64,000 nucleotides of DNA from Lysobacterales bacterium. GTDB taxonomy: Bacteria; Pseudomonadota; Gammaproteobacteria; Xanthomonadales; Xanthomonadaceae. Under the pieces are notes generated by a model. It saw nothing but the letters and a program-made list of their open reading frames with translations. It was not told the origin of the DNA and made no database searches. The translations under genes were made by a program, and so were the position numbers. Position 1 is the stretch's first letter. Every line of letters starts with the position of its first letter. Of the stretch, positions 16,628-25,397 are shown one piece after another. The stretch is taken from NCBI GenBank assembly GCA_019510125.1, contig JAEKKX010000016.1:88347-152346 (forward strand), in the 5' to 3' direction.

Positions 16628-17644
16628 TCAGCCGGCCGGCGTGGCGGCGGCGTTCTTGTCGGCGGCGGCGGTGGCCGGCGCAGCGCTTTCGGCGGCGGGC
16701 GCGGCGTCGGCCGGAGCGGCCCCGGCGGGCGCGGTGCCGGCCGGCGCGGCGTCGGCCGGGGCGGGCGTGGCCACCGGAGCGGGCGCGTTCTTCGCGCGCT
16801 GGTCGGCCAGCCACTGCTTGAATTCGTCCTTGCTCACGGCCTTGACCACGATCGGCATGAAGCCGTGGTCCTTGCCGCACAGCTCGGCGCACTGCCCGCG
16901 ATAGACGCCGGGGGTGTCGATCCGCGCCCAGGCCTCGTTGACGATGCCGGGGATCGCGTCCTGCTTCCAGCCCAGCGCGGGGACCCACCAGGCGTGGATC
17001 ACGTCGTCGGCGGTGACGAGGAAGTGGATCTTGGTGCCGACCGGGACCACCAGCGGGTTGTCCACGTCGAGCAGGTAGTGCGGCACGTTGGCGGTGCGGG
17101 CGTCGACGCCGCTCTGGCGCACTTCGTCGCTGCGGCGGTCGAGGCGGCTGGTGAAGACCACGTCCTCGGCCGGCGTCGCGCCCGGGTACTCGTACTTCCA
17201 CAGCCACTGGTAGCCGGTGACCTTGATGGTCATGTCCGCTTCGCGGACGTCGTACATGTTGAAGATCTTCTGGGTGGCGGGCACCGCCATCACGATCAGC
17301 AGCAGCACCGGCACCGCGGTCCAGACGATCTCCAGGCGGGTGCTGTGGGTGAAGTCGACGTCCGGCACCGCGCCCTTGGACTTGCGGAACTTGAACATCG
17401 CGTAGGCCATCGCGCCGAACACGATGATGCCGATCACGAAGCAGATCCACAGCGCCAGCATGTGCGCGCTGTAGGCGTTCTCCGACAGCGGGGTCACGCC
17501 CTTGCCCATGTTGAGCTGCCAGCGCTGGGGGTCGGCGGATTGCGCCATCGCCGCCAGCGGCGCCAGCAGCGCGGCCAGCGAGGCAATCACCCCCGTCCGC
17601 GACATCCGGCTGCTTTTCGTCCCACCCGCACGCACTTGCACCAT
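16628..17644 (-). CDS. ctaC: Cytochrome c oxidase subunit II
   Basis: 338 residues from the ATG at 17644; a second start at 17605 would also leave a full signal peptide (GVIASLAALLAPLAAMAQS). Two transmembrane helices precede the periplasmic cupredoxin domain. The CuA site is intact: the histidine in VIHAWWVP and QCAELCGKDHGFM, with both cysteines, the histidine and the methionine. The last 50 residues are an Ala/Pro-rich low-complexity tail, so there is no fused cytochrome c domain. First gene of the oxidase cluster; an open frame of nearly 5 kb extends upstream in this phase but is antisense to putA. Confidence 0.96.
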   Translation of the reverse strand: MVQVRAGGTKSSRMSRTGVIASLAALLAPLAAMAQSADPQRWQLNMGKGVTPLSENAYSAHMLALWICFVIGIIVFGAMAYAMFKFRKSKGAVPDVDFTHSTRLEIVWTAVPVLLLIVMAVPATQKIFNMYDVREADMTIKVTGYQWLWKYEYPGATPAEDVVFTSRLDRRSDEVRQSGVDARTANVPHYLLDVDNPLVVPVGTKIHFLVTADDVIHAWWVPALGWKQDAIPGIVNEAWARIDTPGVYRGQCAELCGKDHGFMPIVVKAVSKDEFKQWLADQRAKNAPAPVATPAPADAAPAGTAPAGAAPADAAPAAESAAPATAAADKNAAATPAG

Positions 17645-17846
17645 GGCCCAGAACCCCAGCTGTCTCGACTCCGCGGAGTCGGTTCGGATCGATACTCGTC
17701 TTGTTTTCGAATGCGGAAGCCACGTCCGAAGCGCGGTCGCGAAACCGCCGCCGGCCGCGCATGGCGCCCGCATGATCCCGAGAATGGTAGCCGTTCGCGG
17801 CGGCGACCGGCAAGCCGAACCCCGCGCCCGGCGCGACCCGCAGGGG

Positions 17847-17875
17847 GTGAAAGGCCCCCGCCGCACTGCTAGTAT
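17847..17875 (+). promoter_or_regulatory. putA: Candidate promoter for putA
   Basis: GTGAAA (17847-17852) and TAGTAT (17870-17875) are separated by 17 bp and lie 27 bp before the putA GTG start. Each box matches the sigma-70 consensus at four or five of six positions. Motif evidence only. Confidence 0.45.
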
Positions 17876-17902
17876 CCGCGCCTCGCCGTCCCCCGGACCG
17901 CC

Positions 17903-20900
17903 GTGAACGCCCTGCTCACCCCCGAACTGCCGGTCGCCCCGGCCCCGTCGCGCGCCGCGATCACCGCGGCCTGGGTCCGCGACGAGACCGAACACGTCCG
18001 CGAACTCCTGGCCATCGCCCGCCAGCCCCGTCCCGACTGGGGCGACGCCGACCGCGCCGCCATCCAGGCCACCGCCGCGGACTTGGTCCGCCGGGTCCGC
18101 GCCCGGGCCCAGGACCAGGGCGCGATCGAGGCCTTCATGCGCCAGTACGACCTCGGCAGCCAGGAAGGCGTGCTGCTGATGTGCGTGGCCGAGGCCCTGC
18201 TGCGGATCCCCGACCAGGACACCGCCGACCGCCTGATCCGCGACAAGCTGGGCGATGCCGACTGGAAGAAGCACCTCGGCCAGTCCGAGTCGGTGCTGGT
18301 CAACGCCTCGACCTGGGGCCTGATGCTCACCGGCAAGCTGGTCGACCTGGCCGACGACACCAAGCGCGACGTCCACAACGCCTTCAAGCGGCTGGTCGGC
18401 CGCGTCGGCGAGCCGGTGATCCGGCTGGCGGTGCGCCAGGCGATGCGGATCATGGGCCACCAGTTCGTGATGGGGCGCACGATCGGCGAGGCGCTCGCCC
18501 GCAGCCGCAAGGGCGACAACGCGGCCTACCGCTATTCGTTCGACATGCTCGGCGAGGGCGCGCTGACCACCCGGGACGCCCTGCGCTACCTCGAGGCCTA
18601 TCGCCAGGCCATCCACGCCATCGGCCGCAGCGGCAACTTCGCCGCGGGCAGCGTCTTCGCCGCGCCCAGCATCTCGGTCAAGCTCTCCGCGCTGCATCCG
18701 CGCTACGAGCACGCCAAGCGCGCGCGGGTGCTGGCCGAACTCGGCCCGCGGCTGCTGGAACTGTCGCAACTGGCGAAGGGTTACGGCATCGGCCTGACCA
18801 TCGACGCCGAGGAGACCGACCGCCTCGAACTGTCGCTGGACCTGATCTTCCAGGTGCTCGCCGACGCCTCGCTGGCCGGCTGGGACGGCTTCGGCATCGT
18901 GGTCCAGGCCTACCAGAAGCGCGCACCGTTCGTGATCGACCATATCGCCGACCAGGCGCGGACGCTGGGCCGCCGCATCCCGGTGCGGCTGGTCAAGGGC
19001 GCCTACTGGGACAGCGAGATCAAGCGCGCGCAGGTCGACGGCCAGCCCGGCTACCCGGTCTTCACCCGCAAGCCCAACACCGACGTCTCCTACCAGGCCT
19101 GCGCCTGCCGCCTGCTCGGCGCGACCGACGCGATCTACCCGATGTTCGCGACCCACAACGCGCAGACCATCGCCGCGATCCACCGCATGGCCGGCGCGAT
19201 CCTCGGCGCGGACGCCGCCTCGGGCAACGCGACCTCGAAATACGAGTTCCAGAAGCTGCACGGCATGGGCGACGACCTGTACGCCGAGGTGGTGCCGGCC
19301 GATCGCCTGAACGTGCCCTGCCGCGTGTACGCGCCAGTCGGCTCGCACGAGGACCTGCTGCCGTACCTCGTGCGCCGCCTGCTGGAGAACGGCGCCAACT
19401 CCAGTTTCGTCAACCGCATCACCGACGAGGACGTCTCGATCGACGACCTCGTGCGCGACCCGGTCGAGACCGTGTCCGCCTTCGACAGCATTCCGCATCC
19501 GCGCATCCCGCTGCCGGTCGATCTGTACCGCAGCCAGGGACACGAGAGGGACAATTCCATGGGCATCAACCTCGCCAACGACGCCGCGCTGCCGGCGCTC
19601 GCCGCGCAGATCAACGACGCCGGCGCCGGCGCCTGGACCGCCGCACCGCTGGTGCCGGGCGCGCAGCCCGCCGGCGAGAAGATCGCCGTGACCAATCCGG
19701 CCGACCGCCGCGAGACCGTCGGCCACTGGCTGCCGGCCGACGCCGCCACCGTCGAGCAGGCGCTGAACAACGCCGTCGCCGCGCAGGCCGCGTGGGACGC
19801 CACCCCCGCCGCCAGCCGCGCCGCGATCCTCGAACACGCGGCGACGCTGATGGAAGCGCGCATGCCGCTGTTCATGGCGATGTGCACCAAGGAAGCCGGC
19901 AAGACCCTCGCCGACGGCGTCGCTGAAGTGCGCGAAGCCGTGGACTTCCTGCGCTACTACGCCGGCCAGGCGCGCGCGCATTTCGCGCCCGAGGCCCTGC
20001 CCGGCCCGACCGGCGAGTCCAACACGCTGCAGTTGTCCGGCCGCGGCGTGTTCGTCTGCATCTCGCCGTGGAACTTCCCGCTGGCGATCTTCGCCGGCCA
20101 GGTCGCCGCCGCGCTGGCCGCGGGCAACAGCGTGATCGCCAAGCCCGCCGAACAGACCAACCTGATCGGCCATGCCGCGGTGAAACTGCTGCACGAGGCC
20201 GGCGTGCCGGAAGCGGTGCTGCAGTTCCTGCCCGGCGACGGCGCCACCGTCGGCGCCGCGCTGACCCGCGACCCGCGCGTCGCCGGGGTCGCGTTCACCG
20301 GCTCCACCGACACCGCCCGCGCGATCAACCGCGCGATGGCCGCGCGCGACGCCGCGATCGGCATCCTGATCGCCGAGACCGGCGGCCAGAACGCGCTGAT
20401 CGCCGACTCCTCGTCGCTGCCGGAGCAACTGGTGAAGGACGCGATCTCGTCCGCCTTCACCTCCGCCGGCCAGCGCTGCTCGGCCGCGCGCGTGCTGTTC
20501 GTGCAGGACGACATCGCCGACAAGGTGATCGGCATGCTCGCCGGCGCGATGGCCGAACTGCGCGTCGGCGACCCGGGCCTGCTCTCGACCGATGTCGGCC
20601 CGGTGATCGATGCCGACGCGCTGGCGCTGCTGGAGGACCACGCGGCGAAGATGGCCGCGGTCGCCAAGCCCATCGCGACCGCCACCACCGACGACAGTGT
20701 CGCCCACGGCACCTTCTTCGCCCCGCGCGCCTGGGAACTGGCCTCGCTCTCGCAGCTCACCCGCGAGAACTTCGGCCCCGCCCTGCACGTGATCCGCTGG
20801 AAGGCCGACCAGCTCGACCAGGTCATCGACACCATCAACGCCACCGGCTTCGGGCTGACGCTCGGCATCCATTCGCGCATCGACGAGACCATCGACCGCA

Positions 20901-21115
20901 TCGTGCAGCGCGCGAAGGTCGGCAACATCTACGTCAACCGCAACCAGATCGGCGCGGTCGTCGGCGTGCAGCCGTTCGGCGGCCAGAACCTCTCCGGCAC
21001 CGGCCCCAAGGCCGGCGGCCCGCACTACCTGCCGCGGTTCGCGACCGAGAAGACGGTCACCGTCAACACGACGGCGGCCGGCGGCAACGCGTCGCTGCTG
21101 ACGCTGGGGGACTGA
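17903..21115 (+). CDS. putA: Bifunctional proline dehydrogenase / glutamate-semialdehyde dehydrogenase PutA
   Basis: 1070 residues from GTG at 17903. Proline is oxidised to pyrroline-5-carboxylate in the N-terminal half (FAD-dependent beta/alpha barrel: VRLVKGAYWDSEIK at about 370 and the ATHNAQTIA region) and then to glutamate in the C-terminal aldehyde dehydrogenase half (FVCISPWNFPLAIF, IAETGGQNALI, catalytic cysteine in SAGQRCSAARVL, QPFGGQNLSGTG). Unlike E. coli PutA it has no N-terminal ribbon-helix-helix domain, so it should be an enzyme only and not its own repressor. Own promoter and strong terminator suggest a single-gene unit. Confidence 0.97.
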   Translation: MNALLTPELPVAPAPSRAAITAAWVRDETEHVRELLAIARQPRPDWGDADRAAIQATAADLVRRVRARAQDQGAIEAFMRQYDLGSQEGVLLMCVAEALLRIPDQDTADRLIRDKLGDADWKKHLGQSESVLVNASTWGLMLTGKLVDLADDTKRDVHNAFKRLVGRVGEPVIRLAVRQAMRIMGHQFVMGRTIGEALARSRKGDNAAYRYSFDMLGEGALTTRDALRYLEAYRQAIHAIGRSGNFAAGSVFAAPSISVKLSALHPRYEHAKRARVLAELGPRLLELSQLAKGYGIGLTIDAEETDRLELSLDLIFQVLADASLAGWDGFGIVVQAYQKRAPFVIDHIADQARTLGRRIPVRLVKGAYWDSEIKRAQVDGQPGYPVFTRKPNTDVSYQACACRLLGATDAIYPMFATHNAQTIAAIHRMAGAILGADAASGNATSKYEFQKLHGMGDDLYAEVVPADRLNVPCRVYAPVGSHEDLLPYLVRRLLENGANSSFVNRITDEDVSIDDLVRDPVETVSAFDSIPHPRIPLPVDLYRSQGHERDNSMGINLANDAALPALAAQINDAGAGAWTAAPLVPGAQPAGEKIAVTNPADRRETVGHWLPADAATVEQALNNAVAAQAAWDATPAASRAAILEHAATLMEARMPLFMAMCTKEAGKTLADGVAEVREAVDFLRYYAGQARAHFAPEALPGPTGESNTLQLSGRGVFVCISPWNFPLAIFAGQVAAALAAGNSVIAKPAEQTNLIGHAAVKLLHEAGVPEAVLQFLPGDGATVGAALTRDPRVAGVAFTGSTDTARAINRAMAARDAAIGILIAETGGQNALIADSSSLPEQLVKDAISSAFTSAGQRCSAARVLFVQDDIADKVIGMLAGAMAELRVGDPGLLSTDVGPVIDADALALLEDHAAKMAAVAKPIATATTDDSVAHGTFFAPRAWELASLSQLTRENFGPALHVIRWKADQLDQVIDTINATGFGLTLGIHSRIDETIDRIVQRAKVGNIYVNRNQIGAVVGVQPFGGQNLSGTGPKAGGPHYLPRFATEKTVTVNTTAAGGNASLLTLGD

Positions 21116-21142
21116 GCCCCCCGCCACATCGTCGATGGGATG

Positions 21143-21174
21143 AACACGGGCCGCATGCGGCCCGTGTTCGTTTT
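21143..21174 (+). terminator. putA rho-independent terminator
   Basis: A perfect 26-base palindrome (21143-21168, arm AACACGGGCCGCA) followed by CGTTTT, 27 bp after the putA stop. Strong stem plus short T-run. Confidence 0.8.
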
Positions 21175-21223
21175 CGCCATCGCGGTGCCGGCCGGATGCC
21201 TCCGGACACATCCCCAAAACATC

Positions 21224-21296
21224 GTCATCCTCGCGCAAGCGAGGACCCAACCGTCGGCGGCGATCGAACATGGGTCCTCGCTTGCGCGAGGATGAC
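21224..21296. repeat. Inverted pair of 26-bp palindromic repeats (second REP family)
   Basis: The 26-bp arms at 21224-21249 and 21271-21296 are exact reverse complements, separated by 21 bp. Each arm is itself a hairpin (CCTCGC-GCAA-GCGAGG) flanked by GTCAT and ACCCA. The sequence differs from the REPs at 3.0 kb and 46.3 kb and lacks the GTAG foot. It resembles the widely dispersed GTCATcc...GGAcCCA type palindromes of many proteobacterial genomes. It sits between the putA terminator and tex. Confidence 0.85.
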
Positions 21297-21407
21297 GGGG
21301 ATTTTTTCCGGCAGGAAATGCAGCACATCGCCCGGTCCTGCGCCAGCCTGTACGCATGCGATCCGGCCGGCGACAATCGGACCTCGATGTTCAACTGCGA
21401 AGTCCCG

Positions 21408-23834
21408 ATGTCCAGCACCGCCGCAACGCCCGCCGAAAACCTCTCCGCCCCCGTCCGTCCCGCCGCCGCGATCGCGGCCGCCATCGCCGACACCATCGCC
21501 GCCGAGATCGCCGCGCAGCCGGCGCAGGTGCGCGCGGCGGTCGGCCTGCTCGACGAGGGCGCGACCGTGCCGTTCATCGCGCGCTACCGCAAGGAAGTCA
21601 CCGGCGGGCTCGACGACACCCAGTTGCGCGACCTGGAGACGCGGCTGGTCTACCTGCGCGAACTGGAGGACCGCCGCGACGCGATCCTCGCGTCCATCGC
21701 CGAGCAGGGCAAGCTGACCAAGCCGCTGCTCGACGACGTGCTCGCCGCAGACAGCAAGGCGCGACTGGAAGATCTGTACCTGCCGTACAAGCCGAAGCGG
21801 CGCACCAAGGCGCAGATCGCGCGCGAGGCCGGACTGGAACCGCTGGCGGACGCGATCCTCGCCGATCCGACGGTCGCGCCGGACGTGCGCGCCGCGGCGT
21901 TCGTGGACGCCGACAAGGGCGTCGCCGACGCGGCCGCCGCGCTCGACGGCGCACGCGCGATCCTGATCGAACGCATCGGCGAACACGCCGCGCTGGTCGG
22001 CGAGCTGCGCACCTGGCTGCAGCACAAGGGCGTGCTGCACGCGAAGGTGCTGCCGGGCAAGGAGGCCGCGGGCGAGAAGTTCCGCGACTACTTCGACCAT
22101 GCCGAAGCGCTGGCCGGCATTCCCTCGCACCGCATGCTCGCGCTGCTGCGCGGCCGCCGCGAGGAAATGCTGTCGCTCGACCTCGAACCGACGATGGACG
22201 TCGAACAGGGCCACGCCTACGCCGAAAGCCGCGTCGCACTGACGTTCGGCATCGCCGCGCAGGGCCGCGCCGCCGACAAGTGGCTGGCGGATACCTGCCG
22301 CCTCGCGTGGCGCGCTCGCCTCCTGACGAACCTCTCGCTCGATCTCGTCGCCGCCGCGCGCGAGAAGGCGGAGAACGAGGCGATCGCGGTGTTCGGCGAC
22401 AACCTCAAGGACCTGCTGCTGGCCGCGCCCGCCGGGCCGCGCGCGACACTGGGCCTCGATCCCGGCCTGCGCACCGGCGTGAAGGTCGCGATCGTCGACG
22501 CCACCGGCAAGCTGGTCGCGACCGACACGATCTATCCGCACGAACCGAAGCGGCAGTGGGACGCGTCGATCGCGACGCTGAAGAAACTCTGCGCCGCGCA
22601 CCAGGTCGAACTCGTCGCCATCGGCAACGGCACCGCCTCGCGCGAGACGGACAAGCTGGCCGGCGAGCTGATGGCGAAGCACCCCGAACTCAAGTTGACC
22701 AAGGTCGTGGTCAGCGAGGCCGGCGCGTCGGTGTATTCGGCGTCGGAGCTGGCCGCGCGCGAATTCCCCAACCTCGACGTCAGCCTGCGCGGCGCGGTGT
22801 CGATCGCCCGCCGCCTGCAGGACCCGCTCGCCGAACTGGTGAAGATCGAACCCAAGTCGATCGGCGTCGGCCAGTACCAGCACGACGTGAATCCCTACGC
22901 GCTGGCGCGCTCGCTCGACGCGAAGGTCGAGGACTGCGTGAACGCGGTCGGCGTGTTCGTGAACACCGCCTCCGCGGCGCTGCTGTCGCGCGTCTCGGGC
23001 CTGTCGAGCAGCGTCGCCGAGAACATCGTCGTCTATCGCGACCAGCACGGCGCGTTCCGGTCGCGCCGCGACCTGCTGAAGGTGCCGCGACTGGGCGAGA
23101 AGACCTTCGAGCAGTGCGCCGGCTTCCTGCGCATCGCCGACGGCGACCAGCCGCTGGATGCGTCGGCGGTGCATCCGGAGGCCTATCCGGTGGTCGAACG
23201 CATCGTGCAGGCCTGCGGCCGCCCGGTGGCGCAATTGATCGGCGACGGCGGCACCTTGCGCGGGCTGCGGCTGGAGCAGTTCACCGACGAGCGCTTCGGC
23301 CTGCCGACGGTGCGCGACATCGTCAAGGAACTGGAAAAGCCCGGCCGCGATCCGCGCCCCGAGTTCAAGGCCGCGCGCTTCGCCGAGGGCATCGAGAAGA
23401 TCGCCGACCTGCAGCCGGGCATGGTGCTGGAAGGCGTGGTGACGAACGTGGCCGCGTTCGGCGCGTTCGTGGACATCGGCGTGCACCAGGACGGGCTCGT
23501 CCACATCTCCGCGCTTGCCGACAAGTTCGTGAAGGATCCGCGCGAGGTGGTGAAGGTCGGCGACGTGGTCAAGGTCAAGGTGATGGAGGTCGACGTGCCG
23601 CGCAAGCGCATCGCGCTCACCCGCCGCCTCGACGACGTGCCCGGCGAAGCGCGCGGCGCGCGCCGCGACGACCGGCATTCCGATGACGGCCGCGGTCCGC
23701 GTCCGCAGGGACGAGACGGACGCGATGGCCGCGGACACGAGCGCGATCGCGGGCGTCCCGCGCAGCGTCCGGGTCAGTCGGCGCCGCCGGCGAACACCGC
23801 GATGGCCGACGCGCTGCGCGCGCTCAAGCGCTGA
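21408..23834 (+). CDS. tex: Tex family RNA-binding transcription accessory protein
   Basis: 808 residues from ATG 21408 ([10 protein letters not shown]); another ATG at 21387 is possible. Tex is a cytoplasmic nucleic-acid-binding protein that affects transcription and gene expression. Order of parts: helical N-terminal domain with [17 protein letters not shown] (about 50-66), YqgF-like RNase H fold ([19 protein letters not shown], about 345-365), helix-hairpin-helix segments ([18 protein letters not shown] and [17 protein letters not shown]), and an S1 domain near the C-terminus ([19 protein letters not shown]). The last 50 residues are an Arg/Asp/Gly-rich tail, probably disordered. Confidence 0.95.
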   Translation: MSSTAATPAENLSAPVRPAAAIAAAIADTIAAEIAAQPAQVRAAVGLLDEGATVPFIARYRKEVTGGLDDTQLRDLETRLVYLRELEDRRDAILASIAEQGKLTKPLLDDVLAADSKARLEDLYLPYKPKRRTKAQIAREAGLEPLADAILADPTVAPDVRAAAFVDADKGVADAAAALDGARAILIERIGEHAALVGELRTWLQHKGVLHAKVLPGKEAAGEKFRDYFDHAEALAGIPSHRMLALLRGRREEMLSLDLEPTMDVEQGHAYAESRVALTFGIAAQGRAADKWLADTCRLAWRARLLTNLSLDLVAAAREKAENEAIAVFGDNLKDLLLAAPAGPRATLGLDPGLRTGVKVAIVDATGKLVATDTIYPHEPKRQWDASIATLKKLCAAHQVELVAIGNGTASRETDKLAGELMAKHPELKLTKVVVSEAGASVYSASELAAREFPNLDVSLRGAVSIARRLQDPLAELVKIEPKSIGVGQYQHDVNPYALARSLDAKVEDCVNAVGVFVNTASAALLSRVSGLSSSVAENIVVYRDQHGAFRSRRDLLKVPRLGEKTFEQCAGFLRIADGDQPLDASAVHPEAYPVVERIVQACGRPVAQLIGDGGTLRGLRLEQFTDERFGLPTVRDIVKELEKPGRDPRPEFKAARFAEGIEKIADLQPGMVLEGVVTNVAAFGAFVDIGVHQDGLVHISALADKFVKDPREVVKVGDVVKVKVMEVDVPRKRIALTRRLDDVPGEARGARRDDRHSDDGRGPRPQGRDGRDGRGHERDRGRPAQRPGQSAPPANTAMADALRALKR

Positions 23835-23894
23835 GCACGCGGGCGGGCCTCGCGCGCGACGACCTCATGCGCGCAGGGCTCACGCAGAAGCGCT

Positions 23895-24761
23895 TCACTC
23901 GAACACGCTTTCGCGCAGCCACTTCGTCGCCACCCACTTCTCGCCGGCGATCACCGGCGCACCGCCGTGCAGGGTGCGGCTGGACGGGTCCGGCCGGTCG
24001 TAGGCGAAGAACAGCGCGGTGCCGCGCTTGGCCGCGAAGCGCAGGCCGAGGTCGGGGAAGGTCGTGTCGCCGCCGCGCTCGGGTTCGCGCAGGTACATCA
24101 GGAAGGTCGCGATGCGCTGGCCGCCGCGCGCCAGCACCGCCTGGGCGCCGGGACCGGCCGGGTCGAAATAGTCGTAGTGCGGCTCGTAGCGGTCGCCCGG
24201 CCGGTAGTGCAGCACCTGCAGGTGTTCGCCGCGATCGACGGGCCACGCCAGCAGCCGCGACACCCGCGCCTCGATCGTCCGCACCAGCGGGTTCTCGCCG
24301 CGCCGGAAGAACATGCCGCGGCTGGTCCGCACCACGTCGGTGCGGCTGTCGCCGGTCTCGATGTCGACGGTGAGCGAACGCTGCATCCGCGGCAGTGCCA
24401 TGTCGACCAGCGCGTCGCACTCGGCCTCGCTCAGGAAACCGTCGAACAGCACGATCCTCGGCGATTCCATCGCCGCCAGCACCGACACGCGCCGGTCGCC
24501 GAGATCGACATGCAGCGCGCCCTCCTCGACGATGGGCGCGGGCATCGCACGGCCGGACGCCGGCGACGCCTGCGCGGCAGGCGCCGGCGCCGGGGCCGAC
24601 ACCTCCGAGCGCATCGCCATCGCCTGCGCGATCAGCCCGTAGGCGACCTCGCGGTTCCAGCCGCGGTCGCGCATCGAACGCAGCAGCGCGTCCGCCGGCT
24701 GGCCGCCGCGGATCTGCTCGACCAGCCACTGCCTGATTTCGCGATAGTCGGCGCTGGGCAT
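23895..24761 (-). CDS. 2-oxoglutarate/Fe(II) oxygenase, prolyl 4-hydroxylase-like
   Basis: 288 residues from ATG 24761, with GGAG six bases upstream. The C-terminal 200 residues are a P4Hc-type double-stranded beta-helix: HYDYF supplies the HxD iron ligands, TLHGGAPV the distal histidine, and GEKWVATKW the lysine that binds 2-oxoglutarate. Family members hydroxylate prolines or other residues in proteins. The N-terminal 90 residues contain a short helical domain (ADYREIRQWLVEQIRGG, then GWNREVAYGLIAQAM), likely protein-binding, and an Ala/Pro linker. The protein substrate is unknown. Convergent with tex. Confidence 0.88.
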   Translation of the reverse strand: MPSADYREIRQWLVEQIRGGQPADALLRSMRDRGWNREVAYGLIAQAMAMRSEVSAPAPAPAAQASPASGRAMPAPIVEEGALHVDLGDRRVSVLAAMESPRIVLFDGFLSEAECDALVDMALPRMQRSLTVDIETGDSRTDVVRTSRGMFFRRGENPLVRTIEARVSRLLAWPVDRGEHLQVLHYRPGDRYEPHYDYFDPAGPGAQAVLARGGQRIATFLMYLREPERGGDTTFPDLGLRFAAKRGTALFFAYDRPDPSSRTLHGGAPVIAGEKWVATKWLRESVFE

Positions 24762-24942
24762 CGTGTCTCCGTGGAATTCCGCCGATCCGGCGCATCGCCA
24801 TGCGAGGCGCGCGCGGGGTCGCCAGCATAACGAAAACCCGCCGATGCCCGGCACGGCGCCCGGGGTCGCAGGTGCCAGCCGATGGCAGGACACAGACGAA
24901 GTTCCGCCGGCGGACGCCAGCTCCCTGGACACCGCCGCCACG

Positions 24943-24992
24943 ATCTAGACAAAAAGTTCTAGACAATCCGTTCTAGACCACATAGTCTACGT
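24943..24992 (+). promoter_or_regulatory. Four-copy 14-bp operator array upstream of the BlaI-type repressor
   Basis: TCTAGAC occurs at 24944, 24958 and 24972, with a fourth degenerate copy TCTACGT at 24986, a strict 14-bp period. TCTAGA is itself palindromic, so each copy could be a half- or full-site for a winged-helix dimer. A possible sigma-70 promoter lies inside (TAGACA at 24960, 17 bp, TAGTCT at 24983), so a bound repressor would block polymerase. The array ends 25 bp before the blaI-like start. BlaI/MecI operators are dyads, which fits; the exact site here is inferred. Confidence 0.65.
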
Positions 24993-25016
24993 CCAGCCCG
25001 CTTCCTGGACGCCCTC

Positions 25017-25397
25017 ATGTCGCGACCAACCCGCCCCACCCCGGCCGAGCTGGACATCCTGCATACGCTCTGGCGACTCGGACCCGCCTCGGTCAGGCAG
25101 GTCCACGAGGCCCGGCAGGCCGAACGCCCCGACCTGGCCTATGCCGCCGTGCTGCGGCTGATGCAGATCATGCACGGCAAGGGCCTGCTCACCCGCGACG
25201 AAAGCCAGCGGTCGCACGTCTACGCGGCCGCACAGCCGCAGGACTCGCTGCAGACGCGGCTGCTCGACGACCTCATCCGCAAGGCGTTTTCCGGTTCCGG
25301 CAAGGACCTGGTGCTGGCGGCGCTGCGCAGCGGCAGCGTCAGCGACGCCGAGCGCGAGGAGATCCAGCGCTTCCTGGAGGACACCCGCGATGTTTGA
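25017..25397 (+). CDS. BlaI/MecI/CopY family transcriptional repressor
   Basis: 126 residues. A winged-helix domain typical of the family occupies residues 1-80: PTPAELDILHTLWRLGPASV, then VLRLMQIMHGKGLLTRDE, with the dimerising helical tail (DLIRKAFSGSGKDLVLAALR). Known BlaI-type repressors hold down their own gene and a partner M56 peptidase gene and are removed by proteolysis on signalling. The next gene encodes such a peptidase and overlaps by 8 bp. The four-copy operator array lies directly upstream. No beta-lactamase gene is in the window. Confidence 0.93.
   Translation: MSRPTRPTPAELDILHTLWRLGPASVRQVHEARQAERPDLAYAAVLRLMQIMHGKGLLTRDESQRSHVYAAAQPQDSLQTRLLDDLIRKAFSGSGKDLVLAALRSGSVSDAEREEIQRFLEDTRDV

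Noticed and set aside
16628..21577. A 1649-codon open frame on the minus strand
   Set aside because: Only its 3' end (ctaC, to 17644) is a gene. The rest is antisense to putA, is low-complexity His/Arg/Gly-rich translation and arises from high third-position GC.
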